Counted from the stretch's first letter, positions 1 to 6,669 are shown. The stretch: DNA of 9,533 nt from CAYXFZ01 sp964464385 (GCA_964464385.1 CAYXFZ010000087.1:1-9533), one strand, 5' to 3'. Notes: generated by a model from the letters alone, not told the origin. Program-made: numbers and translations.

Positions 1-939
1 TTTGTATTTTTTGCCCGCAATTGCGGCCCAGATCGCCTTGTCGCGATTGGCGGTCATAACATCGAGCATGACCAACTCGTGTTTGAGCACATCGGCATTA
101 CTCTGTCCGTCCACAAAGCGCAGCCCGGAGCGGCCGCCCCAAACATCGTTGCCATCCGTGGCCCGGTAACGATTGAACCAGTGCCAGTTTTTGTCGAGGA
201 CTGCGTCGCGAACCTTGACAAGATGTTTGGGCTGGGTGCCGGGATCCGATCCCGTTAGAGACCAGACCATCTCACGGGCCAAACGTTGGTGGCCCAGAGC
301 ATTGGGGTGGATCCCGTTCTGAGTAAGAGGAAAATCAGATTTTTGATAAAGCCGAAGAGAGACCGTGAACAGATCCACAAAACCAACCTGAGTTTCTTGC
401 GCCGCTCGCTTCATGGCCTCGGTGTAGGCAGCGAGTCGAAGGTTATTCTCTCGTCCATTCGGAAAATTTGGATCCTGCAAATCTTCGTGGGCAAGAGGGG
501 AGAAAAGCACCATGCGCAGGGCGGGTTTCTCCGGGGGATGCTTGGCTCGCTTGGCTGCAATCCACTCTTGAAGGGCCATTTGGAAACCTATGGGATCCCC
601 GTCAAAGGACTCGTTGTAACCAAAAAAAGCCAAGATCACATCGGCCTTGGAAATGTTCAGGTAAGTCTCCGGTGTGGGAAATCCATTATTGCGCGGGCGA
701 TGGTTCACCCGATCTCCAGAAATCCCGTGGTTCCTTAGAACCAACTGGTGTTTTGGATAAGTCGTTTGCAACAAACTTTCAAACCATCCCTCGTGCTGCA
801 TTCGATCGGGTAAAGCATTGCCAATGAGGACAACGTGGTCCCCGGGCAACAACACGATCTGAGCTTCTCTGGGGGGAAAAGATTCTCCAGAACAAGAAGC
901 CAAGAGGATGGCAAGAAAGCAAGACAAGATCTTCAACAT
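1..939 (-). CDS. PVC-type heme-binding CxxCH protein, N-terminal part (SGNH-like domain), truncated by window edge
   Basis: The reading frame is open from ATG at 939 down to base 1 (313 codons, no stop), so the gene continues beyond the window. The N-terminus is a lipoprotein signal: a short hydrophobic stretch, then a lipobox L13-A14-S15-C16. Residues 28-220 form an SGNH/GDSL-like fold: block I GDHVVLIGNAL (33-43), RNHGISGD (69-76), FFGYNES (105-111) and NGIHPNALGH (208-217). The usual block I serine is absent (G40-N41-A42) and the Asp of the C-terminal DxxH is N208. Residues 225-313 (NWHWFNRYRATDG, WGGRSGLRFVDGQ, MLDVMTANRDKAIWA) match from memory the linker that precedes the dehydrogenase-like propeller and cytochrome c domain of large Planctomycete PVC heme-binding proteins. 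The heme motif itself would lie outside the window. Such proteins are inferred to be exported redox or carbohydrate-related enzymes; no substrate is known. The gene is divergent from the ThuA-like gene, a common neighbour in this phylum. No Shine-Dalgarno precedes the ATG. Confidence 0.82.
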   Translation of the reverse strand, partial: MLKILSCFLAILLASCSGESFPPREAQIVLLPGDHVVLIGNALPDRMQHEGWFESLLQTTYPKHQLVLRNHGISGDRVNHRPRNNGFPTPETYLNISKADVILAFFGYNESFDGDPIGFQMALQEWIAAKRAKHPPEKPALRMVLFSPLAHEDLQDPNFPNGRENNLRLAAYTEAMKRAAQETQVGFVDLFTVSLRLYQKSDFPLTQNGIHPNALGHQRLAREMVWSLTGSDPGTQPKHLVKVRDAVLDKNWHWFNRYRATDGNDVWGGRSGLRFVDGQSNADVLKHELVMLDVMTANRDKAIWAAIAGKKYK

Positions 940-973
940 GGAAGCGGCAGTTTAGCGTTAGGATGGCGGCACC
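940..973. promoter_or_regulatory. 34-bp divergent intergenic region between the SGNH/heme gene and the ThuA-like gene
   Basis: Both neighbouring genes start at the edges of this 34-bp stretch and are transcribed outward, so their promoters must lie here or overlap the opposite coding starts. An AGGA at 960-963 sits 10 nt before the TTG at 974 and could serve as ribosome binding site for the plus-strand gene. I see no convincing -35/-10 pair on either strand. Confidence 0.35.
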
Positions 974-1993
974 TTGCTCGAACTCTCCTTTGTCTTGCTC
1001 TTGGGCGTGGCTCCTCTTCAGGATGTTCCGCCGGAGAATCCCTGGTTGACCTATGTCGGGAATTCCAAAGTTGCACCTGGTTTAGGGCGCCGGGTTGTCT
1101 TCCTTGCGGGGGATGAGGAATATCGTTCCGAGGAGTCCTTACCTCTTTTGGCCCGCAGTTTGCAAGCGTTGGGCTTCGAGTGTCATGTCTTGTTCAGTCA
1201 AAACCCGGAAACGGGTCTGATTGATCCGAATGAAGCAAGCCATATGCCCGGCCTCGCCCTGATCGATGGGGCCGATCTGGTCGTTTTGCAACTCCGATTT
1301 CGCGAATTTTTGGATGAGGACATGTCCCATTTGGTTCGTTACGTGGAGGCTGGAAATCCCTTGATTGGGATTCGAACTTCGACCCACGCTTTTCGCTACC
1401 AACGCAATCCTGAGAGTCCCTTTGCTCATTGGAGTTGGAAATCCCGGGCCTGGTTGGATGGTTTTGGCGGCCAAATTCTTGGAGAAACTTGGGTTTCTCA
1501 CCATGGCCACCATGGTCATGAGGCCACTCGTGGACTCCCGCATCCGAGGACCCTCGGGCATCCCGTGTTGCGAGGCGTGAAGGAGGCCTTCGGCCCTACG
1601 GATGTCTATGCCATTCGGAATTTACCCGCCGATGCAACAGTCCTCTTGCAAGGTGAGGTGGTCGCTGGGATGAAGCCGGAGGACCCGCCACTGGCCGGGG
1701 CCAAGAACAATCCCATGCAGCCCGTCGCTTGGTTGCGAGAGCGGCCTCTCTCCAATGGTGGCACACAAAGAATCTTCGCGACGACGATGGGTGCCGCCCA
1801 GGATTGGTCCAGCGAGGGTCTTCGTCGCCTTTTCTTGCAAGCTTCCCTTTGGTGTTTGGGAAACGAATCGGCAATTCCCGAAAAGGGATTGGCTGCCCCT
1901 GTAATTGGCAAATGGAATCCAACCCCCTTCGGTTTTCGGGGCGCGCGCTTGGGGTTTCGTCCCGAGTCCTATCGGCACGGCTCCAACTGGTGA
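974..1993 (+). CDS. ThuA-like domain protein, probably exported
   Basis: This 339-residue protein matches the ThuA-like (trehalose-utilisation) family, a class I glutamine-amidotransferase-like flavodoxin fold of uncertain chemistry that is greatly expanded in Planctomycetes. Recognisable segments in order: RRVVFLAGDEEYRSEESLP (39-57), DLVVLQLRFREF (101-112), PLIGIRTSTHAFRY (129-142), FGGQILGETWVSHHGHHG (164-181), FGPTDVYAI (206-214), NNPMQPVAWLRE (245-256) and ATTMGAAQDWSSEGLRRLF (269-287). Several are family hallmarks, including the His-rich stretch and the TTMGAA motif. The start is set to TTG at 974 because an in-frame TAG lies at 959-961 and AGGA is 10 nt upstream; no in-frame ATG or GTG lies upstream before that stop. 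The first 14 residues are hydrophobic but lack a basic n-region, so export is likely rather than certain. It is divergent from the PVC heme-protein gene, and such pairs are inferred to act in polysaccharide or sugar degradation. It ends 4 bp from the convergent downstream gene. Confidence 0.85.
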   Translation: MLELSFVLLLGVAPLQDVPPENPWLTYVGNSKVAPGLGRRVVFLAGDEEYRSEESLPLLARSLQALGFECHVLFSQNPETGLIDPNEASHMPGLALIDGADLVVLQLRFREFLDEDMSHLVRYVEAGNPLIGIRTSTHAFRYQRNPESPFAHWSWKSRAWLDGFGGQILGETWVSHHGHHGHEATRGLPHPRTLGHPVLRGVKEAFGPTDVYAIRNLPADATVLLQGEVVAGMKPEDPPLAGAKNNPMQPVAWLRERPLSNGGTQRIFATTMGAAQDWSSEGLRRLFLQASLWCLGNESAIPEKGLAAPVIGKWNPTPFGFRGARLGFRPESYRHGSNW

Positions 1994-1997
1994 TCCT

Positions 1998-3260
1998 TCA
2001 ACCGCGGCTGCGAATGCGTTTGGCCAAACGTTCCAGCCGAAATCCATATTCATCCAATCCTCCGATCATGATCAGATCGGTGGTTTCCAGCCGTTCTCTT
2101 TCTTGAAGAGCTTGAATCCACTTGCCAATGGAGGTGTCCATCCGGCGGATCCTGGCATCCAGCTTGGCCAATTCCGAAAACGAGGCATTGGAGTCGGCTT
2201 GGTCGGGCAGAAAACGCTCTTGCTCTTCGAGCGACAGATCATTCCAAGGAATGGCCAAGGAAAGATCCAGCCGGCAGATCGCGTGGGCTACCCGGCCTCT
2301 TTGCGCATCTTGGTCAAGCCATCGAAGGATGTGGTCCAGGGCCTGATCGGCAGGAAGTTGCTTTTCTTTTGTCACCGGCCCAGCGGAAAGATTTTTTTCT
2401 GGCCCAATAGGAATATTAGCCAGCAATACTCTAGCCACGGAATGCCAGGCGATCCGAGTCGTCTGCAGGCTTGCCCGAAGGGAGGGTTGTGAGAAATCCC
2501 ACGTCCAACCATGGGCGGCGGCAATGGAATCCAAGACCGGAGAGGATTGCAAAGAAAAAAATCCGGTGCGGATTCCCAAATCTGCCGCCTGCTTTGCCGT
2601 GGACTCCAAACTTGGGTTGGAGAGCGCAAGAGGGGAGATGTCGCCCTCGCGAGCAAGTTGATCCAGGATGGGGCTCGTGTTGCGATCGTGACCCAAGGAA
2701 CCCAAGTGAGGCCCTGGAATTCCAGCCAGGATCAGGATCACCCGATCCGGCTGTTCCGCACCCGGCAAAACCCCACTCGGGCCATAACGAGGTAGGTCGG
2801 GAAGAAGGTGGCCGACCACCGCAATGCACAGGATCCCCATGGCCATAACCAACAAGACAAGAGGCCGGACGAGCCCATCCACCATCCAGCCGAGGGCCAA
2901 GTTTCCACAACGACGGAGACCCTGTTGCAAGGCCAAGGCCACAGGGGGAACCACGAGCAGGGAAGGCCAGGAAATTTGTTGAGCCACAATCTCGCCTCCC
3001 CACCACGACAGACAACTGATGAGCAAAAGGAAGCCCGGCAAGCGTTTGCGTTCCCCGGTAGAAGTGGTGAAAGAGAGGATCAGGGCCGAACCCAAGCCAA
3101 CGGCGACACCCAAGGGAAGGAGAAGGGGGATGAGCTTGGAAAAGAGCGTGAAATCCTTGTGGAATGGATGGAAGCAAAGGGTCACGGCGGCCTCGAGGAA
3201 GCCGCAGACAAGCAGGAGAACTGCACCAAGCAGAGCTCCATGAGCGAGGCGAGGAAGCAT
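1998..3260 (-). CDS. Membrane protein with degenerate sulfatase/alkaline-phosphatase-like domain
   Basis: The protein has 420 residues. The N-terminal third is membrane-embedded, with about five hydrophobic segments (roughly 6-28, 43-64, 76-90, 98-112, 130-151). The C-terminal part aligns by eye with membrane-anchored sulfatases. DRVILILAGIPGPHLGSLGH (172-191) and DRNTSPILDQLAREG (192-206) correspond to the usual VILIxxDTLRxDHLGxYGY and RxTSPNLDxLAxEG. LDARIRRMDTSIGKWIQALQ (367-386) corresponds to the helix before the second metal motif, and LIMIGGLDEYGF (396-407) to the usual VxxTSDHGE strand. The metal-binding Asp after the first strand is replaced by AGIP, the Cys/Ser-x-Pro-Ser-Arg nucleophile segment appears missing between residues 206 and 222, and the second Asp-His pair is lost. 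It is probably catalytically inactive. The start at 3260 was chosen because hydrophobic sequence begins there; the frame stays open upstream only as a shadow of the divergent VWA gene. No Shine-Dalgarno is visible. Confidence 0.75.
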   Translation of the reverse strand: MLPRLAHGALLGAVLLLVCGFLEAAVTLCFHPFHKDFTLFSKLIPLLLPLGVAVGLGSALILSFTTSTGERKRLPGFLLLISCLSWWGGEIVAQQISWPSLLVVPPVALALQQGLRRCGNLALGWMVDGLVRPLVLLVMAMGILCIAVVGHLLPDLPRYGPSGVLPGAEQPDRVILILAGIPGPHLGSLGHDRNTSPILDQLAREGDISPLALSNPSLESTAKQAADLGIRTGFFSLQSSPVLDSIAAAHGWTWDFSQPSLRASLQTTRIAWHSVARVLLANIPIGPEKNLSAGPVTKEKQLPADQALDHILRWLDQDAQRGRVAHAICRLDLSLAIPWNDLSLEEQERFLPDQADSNASFSELAKLDARIRRMDTSIGKWIQALQERERLETTDLIMIGGLDEYGFRLERLAKRIRSRG

Positions 3261-3345
3261 GAGAGGTGGGGAAACCGTGGAGAGGAAGAATGGTAGTAAG
3301 TTGGAGGGCCCCACTCGTGCCGTTCCCCCTGCAGTTGTCTCAATC
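3261..3345. promoter_or_regulatory. 85-bp divergent intergenic region between the membrane sulfatase-like gene and the VWA gene
   Basis: The two genes start outward from this stretch, so it should carry both promoters. It is purine-rich near the minus-strand start (GGTGGGG at 3265-3271, GAGAGGAAG at 3280-3288) and GC-rich in the middle. I do not see a convincing sigma-70 pair or an operator-like inverted repeat. Its boundaries depend on the chosen start codons at 3260 and 3346. Confidence 0.35.
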
Positions 3346-4677
3346 ATGGCCTGTCCTTTCGTTGCAATTCTCCTTTTTCTTCTGCCCCTGGGGCAGTTGG
3401 TGGACAGTGCTGTGGCCGGTTCCCAAGATTCATTGCTTGCCCGAGCGCAAGATGTGCATACCGATCCCGATTTACGCTCTGCCATCTTGTTGGAACTGAG
3501 TCGCCGCGGGCAGACCATTCCATATCCCATGCTCGCCCCGATTGAGCGCCGCGTGCGCCAAGTTGGGGTTGCTCCCTATGTACGTTGTTTGGCTCTTGCT
3601 GGAAAAGAGGCCGAAGAAGATTTGCACCGCTTCTCCAAGCATCGAGATCCAGCTGTCCAGGCGGAGGCCATTTATGCTCTGGTTCATGGGAAATCTTCGG
3701 GCGCTACTGCTCGGGCTCGTGTGGTCTTGGCTGACTCGCGGCAACCTGTGGAGGCGCGGATCGCAGCGATGCGGGCCTTGGGAGAAATTCGTTCTCCCTT
3801 TGCTCGCGTGGAAGCCCTGCGTCTTCTGCCCCAGCTTCCAGGGCCGATTGCCGTGGAGGCCGTGCGTGTGGTGGAGGCGCTTGGATCCCTCTCTGATGTT
3901 TCATTTTTGATTGACGCTTTGGCCAAACAGAGTGGGCGCGGCCAAAATGAAGTCCTGGGCCTTTTGCAGGCTTGGACAGGCTATCGGATGGGAAAGGATC
4001 CAAAGCCTTGGCGTTATTGGGAGCGTCGCCACCGCGCACAAGGCACTCCTTTTTTGGCCCCGTCCTCCCATGTGGCCCAGGCCAACCAAAAAGAGGACAC
4101 CCTTGCTTATCTTGGCATTCCCATTCTTTCGGATCGAATCGTTTTCGTGATCGACTTTTCTGGTTCCATGAATTCGGCCATTCCCTCGGGTAGGGTCACG
4201 ACGGGGGACAGTTTGGTGGGCGGGGCTACGCGTTCCCAGCGCGCTGTCAGTGAACTCGTGAACTTATTGCCTAGGCTACCGGCCACCTCCAAGTTTTCGA
4301 TCGTGACTTTTGAGAGCGGGACTCAAAGTTTTTCTCCCCGGCTTATTTCGCATTCTGTGGACTCCGTTGCCCGGGCCACTCTGTGGTTGCAATCTCAGTC
4401 CGTGGGTGGAGGGACCAATTTATTTGGAGGTTTGCAAAGCGGCTTCGACTTTGAGGGCGCTGAAGAGATTGTCTTGCTCAGTGACGGGGCCCCAACGGTC
4501 GGGGGCGTGACACGCATGAGCGACATTATCTTGCGCGTTGGTCTCTGGAATCGTTGGCGAAATTTAAGACTCAGTACGATTGGCCTTTCTCCGGGCAAGC
4601 GTTTGGGTGCCGAATTGGTGCGACTTGCCCGCGAAAATGGCGGAGACAGTCAGATGATCGAGGGCAAGCGTCGTTGA
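3346..4677 (+). CDS. Secreted HEAT-repeat and von Willebrand factor type A domain protein
   Basis: The 443-residue protein begins with a signal-peptide-like segment (hydrophobic 4-19, possible cleavage after AVA at 22-24). Residues about 35-210 are helical, with HEAT/PBS-lyase-like repeats; the clearest lie at 97-150 (DPAVQAEAIYAL, PVEARIAAMRALGE) and 165-192. A VWA domain fills residues 263-443 and has a complete MIDAS metal site: D270-F-S272-G-S274-M, T357 in GGGTNL, and D380 in LLSDGAPT. Such domains bind divalent cations and protein ligands. A secreted HEAT plus VWA protein is inferred to work in surface or periplasmic protein interactions; the partner is unknown. ATG 3346 was chosen over the in-frame ATG at 3259 because it gives a proper signal peptide and avoids overlapping the divergent start codon. 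No Shine-Dalgarno is seen. Its TGA overlaps the TTG start of the next gene, suggesting translational coupling. Confidence 0.85.
   Translation: MACPFVAILLFLLPLGQLVDSAVAGSQDSLLARAQDVHTDPDLRSAILLELSRRGQTIPYPMLAPIERRVRQVGVAPYVRCLALAGKEAEEDLHRFSKHRDPAVQAEAIYALVHGKSSGATARARVVLADSRQPVEARIAAMRALGEIRSPFARVEALRLLPQLPGPIAVEAVRVVEALGSLSDVSFLIDALAKQSGRGQNEVLGLLQAWTGYRMGKDPKPWRYWERRHRAQGTPFLAPSSHVAQANQKEDTLAYLGIPILSDRIVFVIDFSGSMNSAIPSGRVTTGDSLVGGATRSQRAVSELVNLLPRLPATSKFSIVTFESGTQSFSPRLISHSVDSVARATLWLQSQSVGGGTNLFGGLQSGFDFEGAEEIVLLSDGAPTVGGVTRMSDIILRVGLWNRWRNLRLSTIGLSPGKRLGAELVRLARENGGDSQMIEGKRR
4660..4664 (+). promoter_or_regulatory. Ribosome binding site supporting the TTG start at 4674
   Basis: GAGGG lies 9 nt before TTG 4674, inside the end of the VWA gene. 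It supports the short overlapping start for the oxidoreductase rather than the in-frame ATG at 4554, which would add 40 residues unlike this family. Confidence 0.5.
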
Positions 4678-5729
4678 AGGCCGTTCGAGTCCTGGAACAC
4701 GGCGATCTTTCCGTACTCCGTATCCAAGATCTTCCCACCCCGAAACCGGGAAGAAAGGAAGTTCGCATTCGCGTCGCTTGGTCGGCACTCAATCACTTGG
4801 ATACATGGATTCGGCGGGGCGTACCAGGCCACCAATTCCCATTGCCCATCACCCCAGGTTGCGACTTTAGTGGTTGGGTGGATGCTGTCGGTCCGGGCTG
4901 CGAAGATGTTGCCCTAGGGCAGACCGTTGCCATTGCTCCGGGCTTTTCCTGCGGGACTTGCGAGCGTTGCGTGGAGGGTCGTCAAAACCTTTGCACTCAC
5001 TATGGAATCTATGGGGAGACCACCGATGGGGGGAATGCCGAATTTGCCGTCGTGCGGCAAGAAAACCTGATTCCGATTCCCACCGCCTTTCCACTGGATC
5101 TGGCCGCCGCCTTTCCGCTGACGTATCTCACAGCATGGCATATGTTGGTGGTTCGTTGCGGTATTGCCGAGGGAGATCGAGTGCTGATTCATGCGGCAGG
5201 ATCCGGGGTTTCTGTTGCCGCTACCCAAATTGCTCGTCACTGCGGAGCTCAAGTCATGGTGACGGCAGGCTCAGATGGAAAGGTTCAGCAGGGATTGTCC
5301 AATGGGGCGCATCATGGCGTGAATTATCAGACCGAGGATTGGGTGGCTTTCGCCAAGGCATGGCTCGGGGGCAAGGGCCTGGACATTCTCGTGGACCATG
5401 TGGGTCGAGACACCTTGCCTCAGGGAATCCGTCTCTTGGCCAAGGGGGGCCGTGTCGTGACCTGCGGCGTGACTTCCGGGGCCGAAATGAAACTTCATTT
5501 TGGGCCTATCTTTTTCAAATCTCTTTCGATCCTCGGTTCGACGATGGGAACGCTTGGGGACATGAAACAAGTTTCTAGCCTTGTTTTTGATGGGTCTTTG
5601 GTTCCCTTGGTGGATTCCCGCTTCCCTCTGGACCGCGTTGCGGACGCCCATGGACGCATGAGGGATCGCCAAGTGTTTGGCAAGATCCTGCTCCAGATTG
5701 GAGCAGAATCCAACGAATTGGCACTTTAG
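4674..5729 (+). CDS. Zinc-binding medium-chain dehydrogenase/reductase (quinone-oxidoreductase-like)
   Basis: The 351-residue length is normal for the MDR superfamily. The N-terminal GroES-like domain carries VRIRVAWSALNHLDTWIRRG (30-49), GCDFSGWVDAVG (62-73) and the structural zinc lobe with C93, C96, C99 and C107. The Rossmann domain starts near 168 with VLIHAAGSGVSVAATQIA (170-187) for NAD(P) binding. Catalytic zinc ligands of classical alcohol dehydrogenases are not seen: the first Cys position is N40, the GHE motif is G62-C63-D64, and the third ligand region reads LTYLTAW (149-155) without Cys. This pattern resembles COG0604-type NADPH:quinone or enone reductases that keep only the structural zinc. 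The substrate cannot be told. The start is TTG 4674, overlapping the VWA stop codon (TTGA) with GAGGG upstream; the product then begins MKAVRVLEHG, typical for the family. It is probably cytoplasmic. The next gene starts 20 bp downstream. Confidence 0.88.
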   Translation: MKAVRVLEHGDLSVLRIQDLPTPKPGRKEVRIRVAWSALNHLDTWIRRGVPGHQFPLPITPGCDFSGWVDAVGPGCEDVALGQTVAIAPGFSCGTCERCVEGRQNLCTHYGIYGETTDGGNAEFAVVRQENLIPIPTAFPLDLAAAFPLTYLTAWHMLVVRCGIAEGDRVLIHAAGSGVSVAATQIARHCGAQVMVTAGSDGKVQQGLSNGAHHGVNYQTEDWVAFAKAWLGGKGLDILVDHVGRDTLPQGIRLLAKGGRVVTCGVTSGAEMKLHFGPIFFKSLSILGSTMGTLGDMKQVSSLVFDGSLVPLVDSRFPLDRVADAHGRMRDRQVFGKILLQIGAESNELAL

Positions 5730-5737
5730 GAGGGGGG
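5728..5737 (+). promoter_or_regulatory. Purine-rich ribosome binding site before the chalcone-isomerase-like gene
   Basis: AGGAGGGGGG overlaps the stop codon of the oxidoreductase gene and ends 12 nt before ATG 5750. It is the strongest Shine-Dalgarno-like sequence I noticed in the window, although the spacing is longer than ideal. It suggests translation of the downstream gene from a shared transcript. Confidence 0.5.
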
Positions 5738-5749
5738 TATTCTCTGCCC

Positions 5750-6484
5750 ATGATTTCCGCCCTCGCTCTCGCACTTCTCCCTGCCCAACAAGTCCTGGAA
5801 CCCCGCACCGAGGTTCCTTTTGAAGTAACGGCGGTTTTTCCTGGCTCCAAGCAAGCACAACGCTTGTTGGGCACGGGCGTTCGCACGAAGACCATTTTTG
5901 CCGTCAAAGTGTATGCCCTAGGACTTTATGTCGAGCCCTTGGCCGCGGCCAAGGCCTTGGCTAAGTGGAAAGATTCCAAACCTAAGAAACTTCGCCAGGA
6001 CGACAAGTTTTTCACCACCCTCTTGGGCGGCAAGTTCTCAAAAACCTTGCGTTGGGTCTTTGTCCGGGATGTGGACGGGGAGGCCATTGCCGAAGCCTTT
6101 GCGGATCAGTTGGAGCCCAGGCTGAAAAAAATGGCCAAGGCTGCTCGGACCGCCGCCAAGAATGACAAGGAGAAGGCTGCCGCAGAGGCCGCGAGGATCG
6201 CCGCTGAAAAGGGCCTCCAGTTGTTGAATGGCTACTTCAAGAAAGAGTTGAAGGAGGGCCAGGAATTGATCTTTGCTTGGCATCCCAACGGCACCCTGAT
6301 CACGATCCTGGACGGCAAAACCCTAGGCAAGATTGGATCGAGGGCCCTTGCCCACGCTCTTTTCGATACCACGATTGGCGAGGATCCGGTGAGCGAGAGT
6401 GCCAAGGAGCACATGGCCGATGGCCTTCCCGCCCTTCTTGCCGCTGCCTCGACCATGGCTTCACAGGCTCAAGAAGATCGTTAG
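5750..6484 (+). CDS. Chalcone isomerase-like domain protein, exported
   Basis: This 244-residue protein has a short hydrophobic signal-like start (residues 1-14, MISALALALLPAQQ). It then follows the bacterial chalcone-isomerase-like pattern: LLGTGVRTKTIFAVKVYALG (39-58), LRWVFVRDVDGEAI (100-113), LNGYFKKELKEGQELIFAW (159-177), then a GTLITILDGKTLGKIGS strand-turn (181-197) and ALFDTTIGEDPVS (203-215). Bacterial members are mostly fatty-acid-binding-like or of unknown role; flavonoid chemistry should not be assumed. An unusual Ala/Lys/Glu-rich stretch (about 124-156, with KKMAKAARTAAKNDKEKAAA) sits in the middle. It probably forms an extended amphipathic helix longer than in compact family members. 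The gene is 20 bp after the oxidoreductase gene and 9 bp before the NqrM-like gene, so it is likely in the same operon. Confidence 0.8.
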   Translation: MISALALALLPAQQVLEPRTEVPFEVTAVFPGSKQAQRLLGTGVRTKTIFAVKVYALGLYVEPLAAAKALAKWKDSKPKKLRQDDKFFTTLLGGKFSKTLRWVFVRDVDGEAIAEAFADQLEPRLKKMAKAARTAAKNDKEKAAAEAARIAAEKGLQLLNGYFKKELKEGQELIFAWHPNGTLITILDGKTLGKIGSRALAHALFDTTIGEDPVSESAKEHMADGLPALLAAASTMASQAQEDR

Positions 6485-6493
6485 AATGCTCTC

Positions 6494-6649
6494 GTGCTCA
6501 CCTTCCTGACCGCCTTCCTGGTTTTCTTGCTGGCGATTGCTGGCATGGCCGTGGGAGTTGTATTTGCCGGTCGCCGTCTGCAGGGTTCTTGCGGCGGCAA
6601 CTGCGAAATGGGCTGCCGGCAGGAACCGGGTTGCCCCCTGAATTCCTGA
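6494..6649 (+). CDS. nqrM: NqrM-like small Cys-rich membrane protein
   Basis: This 51-residue frame starts at GTG 6494; the only upstream in-frame option is closed by TAG 6482-6484. One transmembrane helix spans residues 3-25 (FLTAFLVFLLAIAGMAVGVV), followed by basic RR, then GSCGG (31-35) and further cysteines at 37, 41 and 47. This layout (N-terminal helix, small-residue MAxG, a short basic linker, GSCGG, then spaced Cys) matches NqrM (DUF539). NqrM is thought to deliver iron for the Cys cluster in NqrD/NqrE of the sodium-pumping NADH:quinone oxidoreductase. The protein is shorter than proteobacterial NqrM, lacking its charged C-terminal tail. No nqr structural genes are in the window, so the role is inferred from family only. 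It lies 9 bp after the chalcone-isomerase-like gene and 20 bp before the ABC ATPase gene. Confidence 0.6.
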   Translation: MLTFLTAFLVFLLAIAGMAVGVVFAGRRLQGSCGGNCEMGCRQEPGCPLNS

Positions 6650-6669
6650 TCGATTTCTCGAACGCCTCC

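Noticed and set aside
963..1052. ATG at 963 as a start for the ThuA-like gene
   Set aside because: It is in another frame that stops at about 1050. Using it would require a frameshift that nothing else supports.
286..1116. Plus-strand open frames over the left-edge gene
   Set aside because: They are shadows. The minus strand here encodes a clear SGNH-like protein with recognisable motifs.
1499..1525. His-rich run HHGHHGH in the ThuA-like protein as a metal-binding oddity
   Set aside because: It matches the usual conserved region of Planctomycete ThuA-like proteins and is not specific to this copy.
3259..3345. Upstream in-frame ATG for the VWA protein at 3259
   Set aside because: It would overlap the start codon of the divergent gene and place 29 polar residues before a good signal peptide.
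3261..3530. A 90-codon upstream extension of the minus-strand membrane protein
   Set aside because: It is Arg/Ser-rich without membrane character, and it overlaps the signal peptide and N-terminus of the divergent VWA gene. The hydrophobic N-terminus at 3260 is the better start.
4554..4673. Upstream in-frame ATG for the MDR oxidoreductase
   Set aside because: The extra 40 residues lie within the end of the VWA domain and do not look like the family. TTG 4674 gives the normal MKAVRV start and has GAGGG at good spacing.
6277..6669. Long upstream extension of the ABC ATPase
   Set aside because: It is an out-of-frame reading of the chalcone-isomerase-like and NqrM-like genes, Arg/Pro/Ser-rich and without known domains.
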